In this document: positions 11,942 to 24,392 of the stretch, piece after piece
Position numbering within the stretch: position 1 is the stretch's first letter
Layout of the letters: the number at the start of each line of letters is the position of its first letter
NCBI GenBank assembly: GCA_009869945.1
Contig: WIXG01000033.1
Location: 124,001-188,000 of the forward strand
Origin: Mesaphorura yosii
Taxonomy: Eukaryota; Arthropoda; Collembola; Poduromorpha; Tullbergiidae
DNA: 64,000 nt
Reading direction: 5' to 3'
The notes under the pieces: model-generated
What the model was told of the DNA's origin: nothing
The model's input: the letters and a program-made list of their open reading frames with translations, nothing else
The model's database searches: none
Translations under genes and position numbers: made by a program

Positions 11942-14900
11942 TTATATTTTATATTTTACGCGAGTTCCTGATGCAGGCTTTTTATTTGCAAGATTTCTAT
12001 GCCTTTGTCTTTGTCATTCGGCTTTGTTGGTTCATGTTAAGTAATTGCTGTTCTGCGACGGCGACTTTATAAGGCATTTCGATCGTAAAAGGTAAAATGT
12101 ACCGGAACAAAGTGCCACGCGACCAGCTCCAATTTACGACACGAAGGGTGTATCACCAGCCCAGCGAAGGAACAAAGAAGGGTTGACTTGATGATCCTCA
12201 CTCGACAAACAGGCAAAAAAGGCAAAAACTTCAAACTGGTTCTGCCGTCCATTAACATTGAATGAAGTTGTAATTATTCATGCTCAACCGTCGATCAGCG
12301 TGCAAGCAGGCCGTCGAGCAAACTGCGGCAATGTGTTGTCAGTTGTTTCAAATTCAGGTGGATGCGCCTGCGCACAAGGTCCATATGCTCTTCACAGTCA
12401 TCACGCTCACGCTACCTTAAAATTCGAAGGGCCAGAATTAGTATTTCATCCAATACATTGATGGCATTTTAAAAGTCAGAATATACAACCACACGTGAGG
12501 GCACTGAAAGTGAAATTAAGCAAGCCGAACTGAGAATGAGAAGTAAATACCTGGAAAAAGACCCTTCCCTTCAAATGATACCCTTTCTTGCACAAAGATG
12601 AGTCATTGCTGGTTCTTGTGGTCGTAGTCTGTCGGAGGCCAGTGCAGTGCAGGGAATGAAAATGAATAAACCAAGTAATCACCAGTATCATCGCCTAATG
12701 CTTAATTAAGTGGGAAATTAACAATAAAATTTAGATTTTTATACGCGCCCTGTTCCGTCGCCAGTCATTGTCTCTCTTTCCCCTCCCGCCTGCGTTATGC
12801 GATGAATTTGGGTTTGATACGCGAGAGCGAGAAGAAAGCCATGCAAGGTAGCCAGGACCAATTTTCCAATTATAAGTCCATAAATATGAGGAAGTGAGGT
12901 TCTGAAATGATACTTCGATCCAATTATGAAAGTATTTATTAGATGTATTCGTTAACGAGATCAATTTAATTTAATCCGATATTTTTGTTTATTAACCCCG
13001 TAATCAGTGCAATTCAATGCAAGAATCGAGGAATTACAGGTTAGATAACAAGGTGAGGGGAGAATCAGAATCGAAGCGTCGAGGAGCCAGAAGCAGACAC
13101 CCTTCAACCGGAAAATTATGCGGGTGAATGATTCAGATGAATTATTTGATGAGTAGAATGATACCAATGTACGATACAGATTTCTTGAAGGAGTCGTGAA
13201 TTCAACTGCCTGGCTCACAAGAAATAAAAACAGCTTCCCACATTTTCATGATTTATGGTTTACTTTATTCTTTAGCCTGGCTAACTCCAAACCGAAATCA
13301 TTTGTCATTTCTTAAATTCTTCTTGTAATTTGATGAAATGAATGTTGGTCTCATTATTTCACAATTTGTACGGATTAAAGAGTGTCAAAATACATCGTGC
13401 AATGAACGTAGTACGAATTTAAAGCCACAATTCACCAAAAATGGCTTTCGACGAACTACGAGTATTGGAGCAGAGAAAAGGCGACGAGGCGTGTGAAAAA
13501 GTGCATGTAAAAGACGAGGTGGCGATTAGGATTCATTAATATTATGTCCAGTTCTTGCGTCGTTGCTATTCCTTTTGTAGTGCTGGTGAATTAGCGCGGC
13601 AATTATTATTAAAGCATTATACGTCCCATTTTATCCATAATCCGAATAAAATCCTTTTGTACAGGCGCTGAGGTATGGATTGAACGGATTATAATGATAA
13701 ATCATTTATTGTGGTTACGGTTTGACTGATTTAAACGGGACTAAGAAGAAATTTCCTGTCACTTTTGTTAACTATCATAATGTCACTGTTGAATTTTATG
13801 CTGGAGAAGTTTCTGGAAATATTTACATGACTTCAGACGACTTCTGCAAGCTTTTCTGATTAATAGTAAGACGGAATCTTCTATTTTGTAGGAATCTTGT
13901 TGTCTAATGCATGTAGAGCGAAACTCGTTGACTGCTGCTGCCGTTCGATTTTGGGAATTCAATCTGAACAAAGGCTGAAATTCTTAAGATTCCAAGCCTT
14001 CATCGGTTTGAGTGAAGTCTGCGCCAAAATTGGCAGCACGATTTGTTGATTTTGATAATGAAATTATAATTTGAATGACATGGCTTGGCTTGGCTCCTGA
14101 TTATTCATATTTCAGCTTCTGATTATCCTCCTGGTTGTATGGAATTCATTGATAAAATCTTCTGATGAGCGAGCGTGCACGATGCGTGCACTGCAATTGC
14201 AATGCACACCTTTGGAGAATGATTCAGCAAATACGGTCACCATTACGAGCAGATCGTGTATGTGATACAAATTACGATATTATCCCCTGCCAGACCCATC
14301 AGCGAACACAGCAGTCAGGTGTGACCGGCTCCTGAATGACGCCGAGCAGTGATGATGAAGTGTTGTTTTGACTGCAGCATAATGCTGGATTGATGAAAGC
14401 TCAATCACAATGCCATTCCATGAACGACAGTGGCACCTTCTTCAGCAATTCAACGTCCATTCATTGTACTATTGTCCGTCAGTCAAAACCCAAATCCCGA
14501 GACCCTCTCATTCTAAAAGTCACACTTGCCCTTTCCAAGTCCAATAGAAACCGTAAATCTGAATTTAAAATTCCAGCATGTGAAAGAAGCCTTTCAGATA
14601 TGGAAGATCATGCCGGCAATTGACTTTTGCATTACCATTAGCAGACGTCTATTAAAATAGAATTAATATTGGATCTGTCCTATTCAGTGATTATTGATTC
14701 GGCTACGAAATTGCTTAAAATAAAAGATTTGAATCAAATCCTTTGCGTATATGTTTTCTTTAGCCCGATGCCCAATCTGTAGCAGAATACAAAATCAGAA
14801 CGCACTTTATGGGAGCCAAGCGTTCATGCAGGAGCCGTTATGCATGGTTATCTTTGTATAATCAACAATGAGTTTGCATTAAACGTAAGCTGTTTAGTAA

Positions 14901-17252
14901 ACAACCAATGACACTTAAGCCCGTGGTAAAATCTCAAGTTCAAGAGCAATATTCTATTATTGATAAGGTTGACTGCGGAATTGAAGCGTGGAAAGTCCAA
15001 GAGCTAGCACAATGCAGCTAAAAAGTGCTGACGCCAAAGCTGACAGAAGCTCACAAGTTGTAATTATAAAATTTTTGAATATTTTCAAGTCCAAAAATAT
15101 AATTACAGCGTTTGATTGCCCTCAGCCTATTCAAATTGACTCATGATCCGACATATCTTTATTTAACCCAAGCCTGAGCACGAAAGAGAAAGTAGCACAA
15201 CGAGACATGAAATACAGTTTGCGTGCAAGGCTTCGGAAAAATTTGAATATTCCAGTTTGAAATTCCGAATCGGTAAGAATAATTCAAAAAGAATGCATGA
15301 ATGCATAAAAATAGGTTCATGTGCTTGTTAAAGTTATTTTTAATAACTCGTCGAGCCCTTTGCCTTTGTTTCGGTTTGGCAGCAGCACGCGACCGACTGC
15401 ATGGCTCTCTGCTGCTTGTCATAATTTCTCCATTACAAGCATAGCCAGCAATTAATGACACGCAAAAGATGCAGTGCGGACAAGAGGAGAGGAGAATGCG
15501 AGTCGATGTTGATGGTAGCGGATTTGATGTCGAGATTGAGACTTCAAATTCATGACGATCTATTGAAATATTCCATCTCAGGCAAATATGAAGACAAGAT
15601 CCATCAGGAGAGTAATCTGGCATTTAGATATTCATTTGATGCAATCATAAATTGTACTTGAATTCTTTGTGAACTTGAATTTCTTGATTCTTTTTATTGA
15701 ATCGCTTAAGACTGTGAGACGCCACATTGGCACAGATACGCATGGCTGGCCAAAAACTGCAAAATTGTTAAATAAACGAGGACATTCTGGTGAAGTCTCA
15801 GGTGAACGTTGTGTAATGTTTTTTGGCAAATGCAATGCAGTTGACTTGCATTGAGATTGCTTTAACTTTGAGTATGACATCTAGTATTTAATAAGTCTCG
15901 AATTCTTGTCGAATCTAGATAGCCGATTTTAGCATGGACGTCTAGGATTTGTGCTGAACGCTGTACGCGCGTTTCATATCTGAGATAGGAAAGGCGGTAA
16001 TACAACGAATCATATAGAGATTGAAGGGTATCGAGAGTCTCAGCTCACATTCACATTCGAAGCATGCACTTTTCCTCTGTCTTCGTCTTCGATTCTTTTG
16101 TTGTAGAGTTTTGCCTAAAAGTATTTTTTGAAGTACTCACCTGAAGGCAGGTAAACAAAACTTTTTCATTGTTGCTTTGAACTTGTGATACCACTCGGCC
16201 ACTCGCACTCATTAAATAATTAATCCGTGATTTCTTACGAATTACGAAGAAAACCCGAATCTCGCTTTACTCGCTGTGTCCCATTCCATGTCAGCACGCA
16301 ATGTAAAGGCAATTGCAATGGCAAATGGCAATGGGTAATATCAACAATCTGGAAGGGGCTGCGATGCCGCACTGGAATGGCTACTGTTATTTGTTTCTTG
16401 AGAACCTGCTGGCTGGCTGGTCTTCTGTCCCAGATTCAGAAAAACATGCACATTGAGCATGAGCGCACGCAATGACTAATGCGATTAGGCTAGGACTTTT
16501 GGGAGCATCTTGGAGCTTCACCGATTTGCCATGCGACTTCATCGTAATTGGCAATAATTGTACAAATCGAGACGACACGCACTTGTATTGTGCGAATGAA
16601 CCCTTTTCTCGAACCAGCCGTAATTGTGGTTGCAATTTCTATCGATAAAATGGAGAAGTGTGGATCATGACTTTCGTCTGCTCCCGGCAGAGCAGTAGAC
16701 AGGCATTGAATTACGCAACTCGAAATGGACGGGCCTCTGTTGACTGTGCGAGAATGGGAAGTCCCTTTTTGTTGTGATCACAACCACGCGTGACTGATCA
16801 GACAAAATGAGAATTAAGAGTACGGAATACGAATGCTCAATTCCAAGTGCTCAAATTGTGATTTATTATCATTGTGTGGTTACTCGCGTATAACGCGCTT
16901 TTAATTCAACAAAGGAAGGGCAACGAACTGAATAATCGCTTAATTGGCATCTTGAAGCAAACTCTAAAAATAGAAAAACGGGCCAGAAGTGGCAGATTGC
17001 ATCAAACTCCAGTTAAAATATTGAAATTCAACAGCAATATAAATGACGAGAAGCCATTGAGGAGAGGCGTAGAAAGCGAAGCCCACGAGAAGAGAGATGA
17101 CGTGTTGGTAGATGACAATAAGAGGAGGATTTAGCTCTGTTAATTGTCAACTTAATCTTGCTTGCATAATTGATTCGAGGTAGGACCTGTTCGACCAGTG
17201 GGGCAAAAGTTCTGTTTGATTTGACACCTTGTCACTCTTTCAGTGTGCCCAA
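11942..17252. other. Gene-poor region downstream of the atonal-family gene
   Basis: About 5.3 kb in which no exon with matching splice sites and a recognisable protein was found. Short open frames occur on both strands but overlap one another and have no supporting domains. A 49-bp inverted repeat at 15059-15107 is listed separately. The region may carry distal regulatory sequence for the proneural gene (inference). Confidence 0.4.
15059..15107. repeat. AT-rich inverted repeat
   Basis: Left arm TGTAATTATA-aaa-TTTTTG and right arm CAAAAATATAATTACA are complementary over 16 bp apart from a 3-nt bulge, with a loop of about 14 nt. It could be a small hairpin, a decayed MITE (miniature inverted-repeat element) or chance in AT-rich DNA. 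No clear target-site duplication was seen. Confidence 0.6.
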
Positions 17253-18361
17253 ATGTCTGGGTGGAGACCTAAACCAAAGCCCGAACCCACATGGCAAAAT
17301 TTTAATCGTTTCCTTCTGGAGTATCAGAAGAACTGCGTGACAGTGGTGGAGAATTTTGTCAATCTGGGGTACGGATGCCTTTATTTGCTTAGGAATAGGT
17401 AAGTAAAGCAATCTCGTCCTATGTCTTTTCGTGGAATCAAGAATCAAAATCCACTCTTTTGCCAATTGTGTTTTTAGGGGTCTTCTTTGGAGAAACTTTC
17501 AGACAGAAACCGAAAAATTTGTGCCATTCTTGCATATGCAATCCTACCGAATCGTCAGTGATACTTCAAAGGGAAGTTATTTTCTGGTCGAAGTCAAAGT
17601 ACCAATTGTCGCTGCACACGACGGTGATCACATCGGTTCCCGTGTTCCGTAACGTTATACGTAAGTTTAATTACATTGCGAACTTCTTAACTGTTTGTGG
17701 TGTAGACAAGATGCAAGGCAAGCTGCAGACCGATCGGCGAATAATGAATGTTAATGGTGCCACGACAGAAGAAGATTTAATACAGCATAATCAAAGTTTA
17801 AGTGTTTCGATGCATTTTATCCTCGAGATTGAATGCGACTTGCGAGAGTTACAGTGGTTTGTCAGCATATACTGGTCATTATGGGTCCGGGAAGGAGGTG
17901 AAGTTCGACCCAGCGACGAAGAATTATATCCTCCTTGTCAATTCGATGACCCTGCCTGTAAGTAACGCAGTTTAACCTCAAAATCTCATAAAGGTTCTGA
18001 CCAAGTGTGCAAGGACAAATATGTTCGTTCTACGATAGTTCCCAAACGGATCGACTGGAATGGGGAAATCAGGAAACGGGAAGAAAGAACTCAAGCGAAA
18101 TACGAGGCTCGTGTTAAGTACTTTGGCCCGCCGAAGGTATGCAACGAGGGACTGACAGGACGTCATTTGGTGTACCAGGAATTTCGTGTCAAGCAGTTCA
18201 GCTACCGTGTGAATGGTGGTGGTGGAATGCAAGCTATTGTTGGTTTCTACGAGTCGCTGCCTCCAGGTGGGTACTGGTGGGGACCGCGGAAAGATAAGGA
18301 AGGCGGAATAGATCCGGACAGATTCGCTGACTCCTCTTGTGGCGCTCGTTCCAATGTCTGA
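17253..18361 (+). CDS. Unidentified arthropod protein, multi-exon
   Basis: The start codon at 17253 opens a clear coding exon (17253-17398, MSGWRPKPKPEPTWQNFNRF..) ending in a GTAAGT donor, phase 2. Further exons are 17478 to about 17660, 17706-17957 and 17994-18361. The last junction (phase 1) is unambiguous and the protein ends ..CGARSNV. The second exon is problematic. The frame continuing from exon 1 meets a stop at 17650 just before a strong GTAAGT donor at 17661, while exon 3 demands phase 1. A single surplus base in exon 2, or a weak donor near 17620-17645, would solve it. The C-terminal half has several cysteines (YPPCQFDDPAC, DQVCKDKY, KVCNEG, SSCGA) and a Gly/Trp-rich stretch (GGYWWGPRKDKEGG), suggesting a folded, possibly secreted domain; no signal peptide is evident. 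I do not recognise the family. Confidence 0.55.
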
Positions 18362-18631
18362 AGTCTTTCAAGGGGATTCAAAGTCGGAAGCTGAGCAGTA
18401 GTTTGGACAAAAACTCTAGACTCAGATTTCAGTCTTGTCATGGACTGTTTACGTGAATATGCTTGCTTGCTTTTAAATGTTATGCTCAGAGAATGACAGT
18501 TTTCATAAACTGTGTCGCTGTCGCTGTGCCTGATGAGGTTCGTCCGTTTGATTAAAACTAAAATATTATTACTATATAATATTATATTATATATTTGATT
18601 AAAATTCAAAAACATCACAGAACAGATGAAT

Positions 18632-21600
18632 TTAAGTCAGCTGGGTATAATAGCATTTGGCATTATCTCTATACATCAGTCGCTCAGACATGAGACATAC
18701 TGCGTATTGCTTTGCCCAGTGCTCTCGGATTAGATCCGACCCCTTTTCGCCCACCATTATTGTGGGAGCGTTGATGTTAGCGTTTGTGACGTCAGGAAAC
18801 ACGGATGCGTCGATCACTCTCAACTGCGAAACTCCACGTACCCTACCGGAAGGCAGCGATTGTCAGTAATTTGCTTAAATTAACCTCACACGCCTTCGGG
18901 ATTTTAGAATCTGGAACCTTACCTCAAGTGAGAGTCAACCACGGCCGTCGGATCGTTCTTTCTGCCCATCTTGCACGTTCCACAGTGGTGGAACATCGTC
19001 GTGAGAAACTGTCGGAATGTGCATTTCCAATACGCGTCGGTTCTGAATATGTAGTCCTCACAACCTGCCATCTTATCGTCTGGCAAGTAGGCGCCAAGTT
19101 CCTTGAACGTTTTTGAATTTTCCATGAGATTCAGAATTAGTTTAATTCCTGCAATACCGAAATGCAAGAGTTGAAGAAACGATTATTGGCTTGCATCAAT
19201 TTATTGTCAACAGAAAAAATGTGAATGTGTGAAGCTTTTACCATCCAGCATCAATTGAGTATCGTCAGGATGGCTCATGTACTTTGGGTCAATCGAAAGT
19301 GGTGCACTTGGGTCTTTGTCAGTCATCAACAGTTCGCCTATTGATTTGGGCCTCCCAACCGACACACCAAAGGCTAGAAATATTGAAAAATAATAACTTT
19401 TTAACGTTACAATTCAATTAACACTGTGACGAGTTCTTTTTTATGAAATAGTCGACATACCGAACGAGTCTCGTCCGGCATATTTGGCAAAAAGAGGCCA
19501 CAGAAAATCGTACGGAACGCCCATTAACCCTTCGAAGTCTTGAGCAAGCGTTTCTGACTCCCCGACTGGGCTGAAAAGGTAGAAAATGTCAGGCCATTTT
19601 GATTTGTCCAAAGAACTTGACGACACTCCTCCACCTGCGACGGTCGCGAACGTAAACAGGCCTGACGCACAGCAAATTGAAGCGGTACATTAAACTAATG
19701 GCACGAGCATTAACACTCAAATCAAGTTCTTACCTGTCCCGTTCTCTCTGTACTCCATTATCGCCTTGAGTGGGGACAAATCTCGAGTATCAACGAATGA
19801 TACAGGCTTGTTTAGCAGAAATGGTCCGATAAATCCGAAAATATGGTCCTGAAGATTCTTCCCGACAGACAAGTCGTGTCTGCACTTAATCTGTGAATGT
19901 GAAATAGCAGTGTCCTTTAAACCAATCACCAGTAAACAAAGTGTTGCCCATCAATTAATCACACACCCCGATTTTGTTCAAATGAGACTTGGGACCAATT
20001 CCTGAAAGCATCAACAGTCGTGGTGATTCTAGAGCTCCGGCACTAAGAATGATTTCCTTTCTAGCTCGTGCGAATTTCTTCACTCCATGTCTGACGTATG
20101 AGACGCCGTAAGCTCGATTCTTTTTGTCATAATGAATCTAGTAGAAAAATAGGTTGGAATTTTCGCATTACGTCTACGTGTAGTCCCCAAAACAAATGTC
20201 AAGATTACTTTTGTTGCGTGGGAGTAAATTGAGACTTCCAAATTTTCTCGGTGGATGACTGGCTTCAAGTATGCTTTGAAAGTGCCAAACCGTGATCCAT
20301 GCTTGATTGTGTAATCGAATGCTTGAAATCCTGCAAAGATGAAGTGCACAACTAAAGTATATTCATGATTCAAACTTCATGTTGTGTCAACATTTCTAAA
20401 TTGCTACCTTCTTCCTGGTAATAATTTGGGTCTACGACTACCTTGCCGATATCTCTAACTCCATTTAGGAAGTACTTTGTTGCTTCTTTCGTGATGTCAA
20501 AACGGGATGCTTCAATGTGGACCGGCCCTCCTTTAGCGTGTGCCTTTTCTGTAGAATAAAGCCTCAATTACGGACTCGACTACTTGAGCAAGCGGAGAAA
20601 GCAAAATTGTAGCAAAAAATCGCCATATTCAAGTTAAACTGATGAGACTTATTTGGATTTATTAAAATCTCCAAATCACAGCGCTTGATTAGGGTCTAAC
20701 AGATATAGTTCCATATTGAGTAAATTAGGCACGAGCACAGCTCGCCAAACTAGACACCAAATTTAACTAATTACTACAATGGTTACGATATTTCGGATGA
20801 TGGTTCAGATTCGTCAATGTTTCTTGCTTTAGTTAAAGCTTCATGTCTCCTAGATTGTACCAAAAATTTGTGCCCCACACAATCTAAATTCTCTCGATGG
20901 CATTTAGAATGACAGCAAGTTCTACAACATTTGAAGTCGCACTTGGCACTTCTTGGATTCACGCATAAACTACAGAGATCGATCATACATTTTGCCGATT
21001 TGGGTAGAAACACTTTATGATCAGCCGGATATCTTGCAAGTTTCTTCAGCAATTTTTTGGAAAGTGGTCTGCCGATTGAGTGGATGAATGTTTCAGGTAC
21101 TTTTTCAATTATTGAAGGAACTATCTCCATGTCTGTCACTGAATTACTGTTTGTGCCTGTATTGGTATCACTATTTTCTTTGGTACTGGACTTTGATGGT
21201 GGTCGAACGTAAGGCTGACATATCCACGGCGGAAAAAGTAGCTCAAGAGCATTATCAGCTTCGTTGGAACTCTGAGGACGAGTCCATACTAGTTCGCCTA
21301 AGTAGTATGGTTCGAATCTTCGTTTTAGCTGAAGTGACATATCTTCAAACTCTTCTAGGCTTGTCCCTTTGGCGAGCAAATTTCGCAAATCCTCATTTTC
21401 TTGTAGTGCTAGCAGATGATGATAAAGCTTGAATAGATGCCCTCTTGAGAATGACAATGGGCATTTGTATTTCTTTGCTAATTCGATGTATTCGAGTCCA
21501 AACTCCCACACGGGATGTTGCTCACCGGTGAATAACCCGGGGTCATGTAGGTTTCCCTCTGTAACCAAAGCAATAAATAGGATTTGCTGAGGTACAATCT

Positions 21601-23735
21601 ACAGAAAGCTGAGTTTACCAGCACTCATGACACCGTCGACGCCCGTAACTTCAATGCACCTCTCCACATCTCTCAAATACTGAATATTTCCGTTAGCCAC
21701 GACGGGCACTTTGACGGCACTCTTAACTGCCTTGATATGTTCCCAACTGGCAAGTCCTACGAGTGAATAAAATAAAAATAAGCGCTGGCATAGGTTTTAC
21801 TTGATCCTAGAATTCATCACATACCAGTCAGCATGCCCTTTTGATCAATCCTCCTTCCATGTACCGTCAGCATCCAGGCCCCAGCTGCCTCCAGCATTTT
21901 CGCATACTTGACTGTCTTATCAATATCTTCAAACACACGAATTTTACAGCTGATTGGAATGCCAACTTCTGTTGTTAACCTCCGTACTATTGTATCCAAG
22001 AGTGGCCATTCATTTTGCAAGAATGCACCATAATTCCCACGCTTAGCAATTGTTTGAGGACAACCCAAATTGATATCGACACCATCACAGACATCTTTGA
22101 CTAGCTGTGCCGCCTCCACCAGAATTGATGGATCGTTTCCACAAAATTGTGCAATCAGTCCTCTGTCTTCAGCGAGTACTTGTGGCATATTGTCTTTGCG
22201 GTATTTATGATCTTGCACAAAGTTCTTGGAGTGTATCATCGGCGTAAAACACAACTGGGCATTGTACCTCCGTGAAAGAATTCGCCAAGCTGCTTCTGAC
22301 GCGTCGACCATCGGTGCCACAACGTACTTTGGGCTTCCCAGCACATTCTTCCACCAGTTGTCAATTTCTGGCTTCGAGAACATGATTGCGACGAACTGAT
22401 GCCTGACGCACGATGCTCACCAGTGATGCGGGCAATCCCGAGTACCACACGCTTCCAACAATTAACTTATCAATTATCAGAAAGGGTCTTCAGTCCAGGA
22501 CCTCCAGAAGCGAAGTAGAGACCAGGTTAGCCAGAGAGATGTTTTACGTGCACAGTTATATCACGGAAAATCACTGATTGAGAATTAAGAACTGAGCTGC
22601 TTCTGACTTTATGTATTCAATAAATTGTAAAGCATCTGTACTTGAGGGTTGAAAATTTCGGACCGTTAATCAATCGTATCAATCGTTAATTTAACTTCAT
22701 TTCATCTGAACTAAAGCAATGTCACAACTGCACATTACACGAGGCGTAAGTTGAATTCTAATTTCGAGCGCGCAATCAACGAGTTGAGAGATTTGTGAGT
22801 CTCAACTCACTTCACCAACAAGACTACGCTGTAATGATTTATAAATTAATTAACTCACAGGACAAGTTGACCTTCATTCATTCTTGTTTGAAAGAAAGTA
22901 ATAGTTAGCATCATTCTGGATGTATTTCGAATATTAATCTTGACGTGTTGATGATTGTTCCGATGCACATTCAACAAGTGGTGAAGCTCTGATAATCATG
23001 GCCAGGCAAGCGGAAGCGCAAATACGCGAAATTAATGCAAAACTTTTGTCAATTACCGTTGGGGAAGCCACCGTGATAATCTTCCATCTTCCTAAAATAC
23101 GGAATCACATTCTCGTACGTCCACTGATCATCCCCCGTCTTGTTTGCCCAATTGTCGTAGTCCTTTGGATGACCTCGCATGTAAATCATGTAGTTAAGAT
23201 TTGATGTTCCACCAAGCATCTTGCCCCGTGGCCAAAGGACGCTCTGGACAGAAACACAAAGTGATACTGCTGGGAACACCAAAATCGTGTAACTCGCACT
23301 TAAAAATTTACCTGATCATAGAACGCATGACAGCAATCTTTCTGTGGGACAGTTTTGTGCATCCAATCAATCCAGCCCTGATTTGAGAAATGTGGGGCCA
23401 AAACAGGAACTGAGATTAAAGGATGCGGATAGCCACCAGCCTCCAGAAGCAGGACTCGGTTATTCGCTGACAGTCGATTGGCTACAACCGATCCAGCTGA
23501 GCCGGCTCCAACTGAGATCATACGAGAGAAAAATTGAGCAAACCGCAACTCCTATCACACGCGTGAAGCGGCTGACCAGGTTCAAGATGTACTCACTTAT
23601 GATGAAGTCGTAAGTCTCGACGTGGTTTGAATCGCTCGCACTTCCTCCAAACAGTCGAAATTGTAAGAAATCGAAATAATAGAAAAATGCCGAGTAAATT
23701 ACCACCAGGACCGTGATTATTACACGAGCCCCCAT
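18632..23735 (-). CDS. GMC-family FAD-dependent oxidoreductase
   Basis: Eleven exons: 23735-23597, 23511-23312, 23243-23057, 20548-20408, 20330-20209, 20137-19967, 19890-19734, 19661-19461, 19373-19242, 19148-18923 and 18842-18632. The total is 1887 nt (628 residues). A hydrophobic signal anchor (residues 5-25) precedes the FAD ADP-binding motif [20 protein letters not shown] (GxGxxG at 48-53) and LLLEAGG. Other GMC marks are [18 protein letters not shown], the GMC-2 signature [22 protein letters not shown], and near the C-terminus the active-site histidine region HHCGTCKMG and [10 protein letters not shown]. Insect GMC proteins include glucose dehydrogenase and ecdysone oxidase, which oxidise an alcohol group using FAD; the substrate is not deducible here. 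HPxGTC of many relatives reads HHCGTC, with the catalytic His kept. Its third intron (2.5 kb) contains the whole dihydrouridine synthase gene on the same strand. An alternative upstream start at 23798 is possible. Confidence 0.9.
20783..22383 (-). CDS. DUS1L: tRNA-dihydrouridine synthase, DUS1 type
   Basis: Three exons (22383-21825, 21756-21619, 21558-20783) give 1473 nt, 490 residues plus stop. An FMN-binding TIM barrel starts with [15 protein letters not shown]. The DUS signature [21 protein letters not shown] surrounds the catalytic cysteine at about residue 108, followed by [21 protein letters not shown] and GVMSAEGNL. The long C-terminal part (after about residue 235) ends in a Cys/His cluster ([27 protein letters not shown]) typical of metazoan DUS1L and likely metal-binding. 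The enzyme reduces uridine to dihydrouridine in the D-loop of tRNAs (positions 16/17 for Dus1) using NADPH. The gene sits wholly inside intron 3 of the GMC oxidoreductase, same orientation, so it must have its own promoter, probably in 22384-23056. Confidence 0.93.
22384..23056. other. Promoter-side part of the host intron
   Basis: Non-coding stretch between the DUS1 start codon and exon 3 of the host GMC gene. It must contain the start site and promoter of the nested gene. It has AT-rich runs but no textbook TATA box that I would commit to. Confidence 0.45.
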
Positions 23736-24315
23736 TTTTGGTGCTGAGGATCCAGGAGAAATGAAATTTGGGTAGACAATGAGGTACACAAAGCACAACT
23801 ACTGGAATCAGCAGCACAGATAATTCGACGTAGAATCGTCGAATGTCAGAGTTCACCGGGACAAAGACACGATGACGCTGCGGTGGCCGTTGCTCCCCGT
23901 TGCTGCCAAGTAGGAGATAAACTGATGAATGTTAGTTAATGAAGACTAAGCACATGGATTTTATAAACATCAGATGCGAAGAACGAAGATCATGATCATT
24001 CAAAGCTCAAAGAGGTACATCAACAGTGTTTACACGCAAAATGTTGGGCTGAAGGACGAGCAGTTAGCATATCAAAAGTGAGAGTAGTCAGTCAGTGGAC
24101 GAGGTGAATAACGCACGTAATGCATTGCAATGATTCAAAAGATAAAGGTATTTTCGCAAGATCATTATTACATAACGTACAACACTCTTCAGCGCAGCAT
24201 ACCAGGTACTTGCTTCGAAATGAAGCTTCCGCCACGTTGCTGGGAATGAACACACGTTGATCGTAGTGCATAGTCTCTCGCACTCAAACACGTTTTAATG
24301 AGTTCTGAATTGTTT

Positions 24316-24321
24316 TATAAA
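24316..24321 (+). promoter_or_regulatory. TATA box candidate for the micropeptide gene
   Basis: TATAAA within TTTTATAAAATCGG lies 77 bp upstream of the ATG at 24393, leaving room for a start site about 30 bp downstream and a short leader. Inferred from position only. Confidence 0.4.
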
Positions 24322-24392
24322 ATCGGACTTTCAATTGCACCGTTTGAGGATTTCCGTGTGAAATTCATTAGTGCGTGAGCGACGTCTCGAGT

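Noticed and set aside
17253-18361. Na+/K+-ATPase beta subunit or torso-like (MACPF) identity for the unknown gene
   Set aside because: An early aromatic N-terminus and cysteine spacing suggested these, but no TM helix, beta-subunit disulphide pattern or MACPF signature could be matched.
18571-18600. AT palindrome after the unknown gene
   Set aside because: Simple (AT)-type sequence, and self-complementarity is expected by composition alone.
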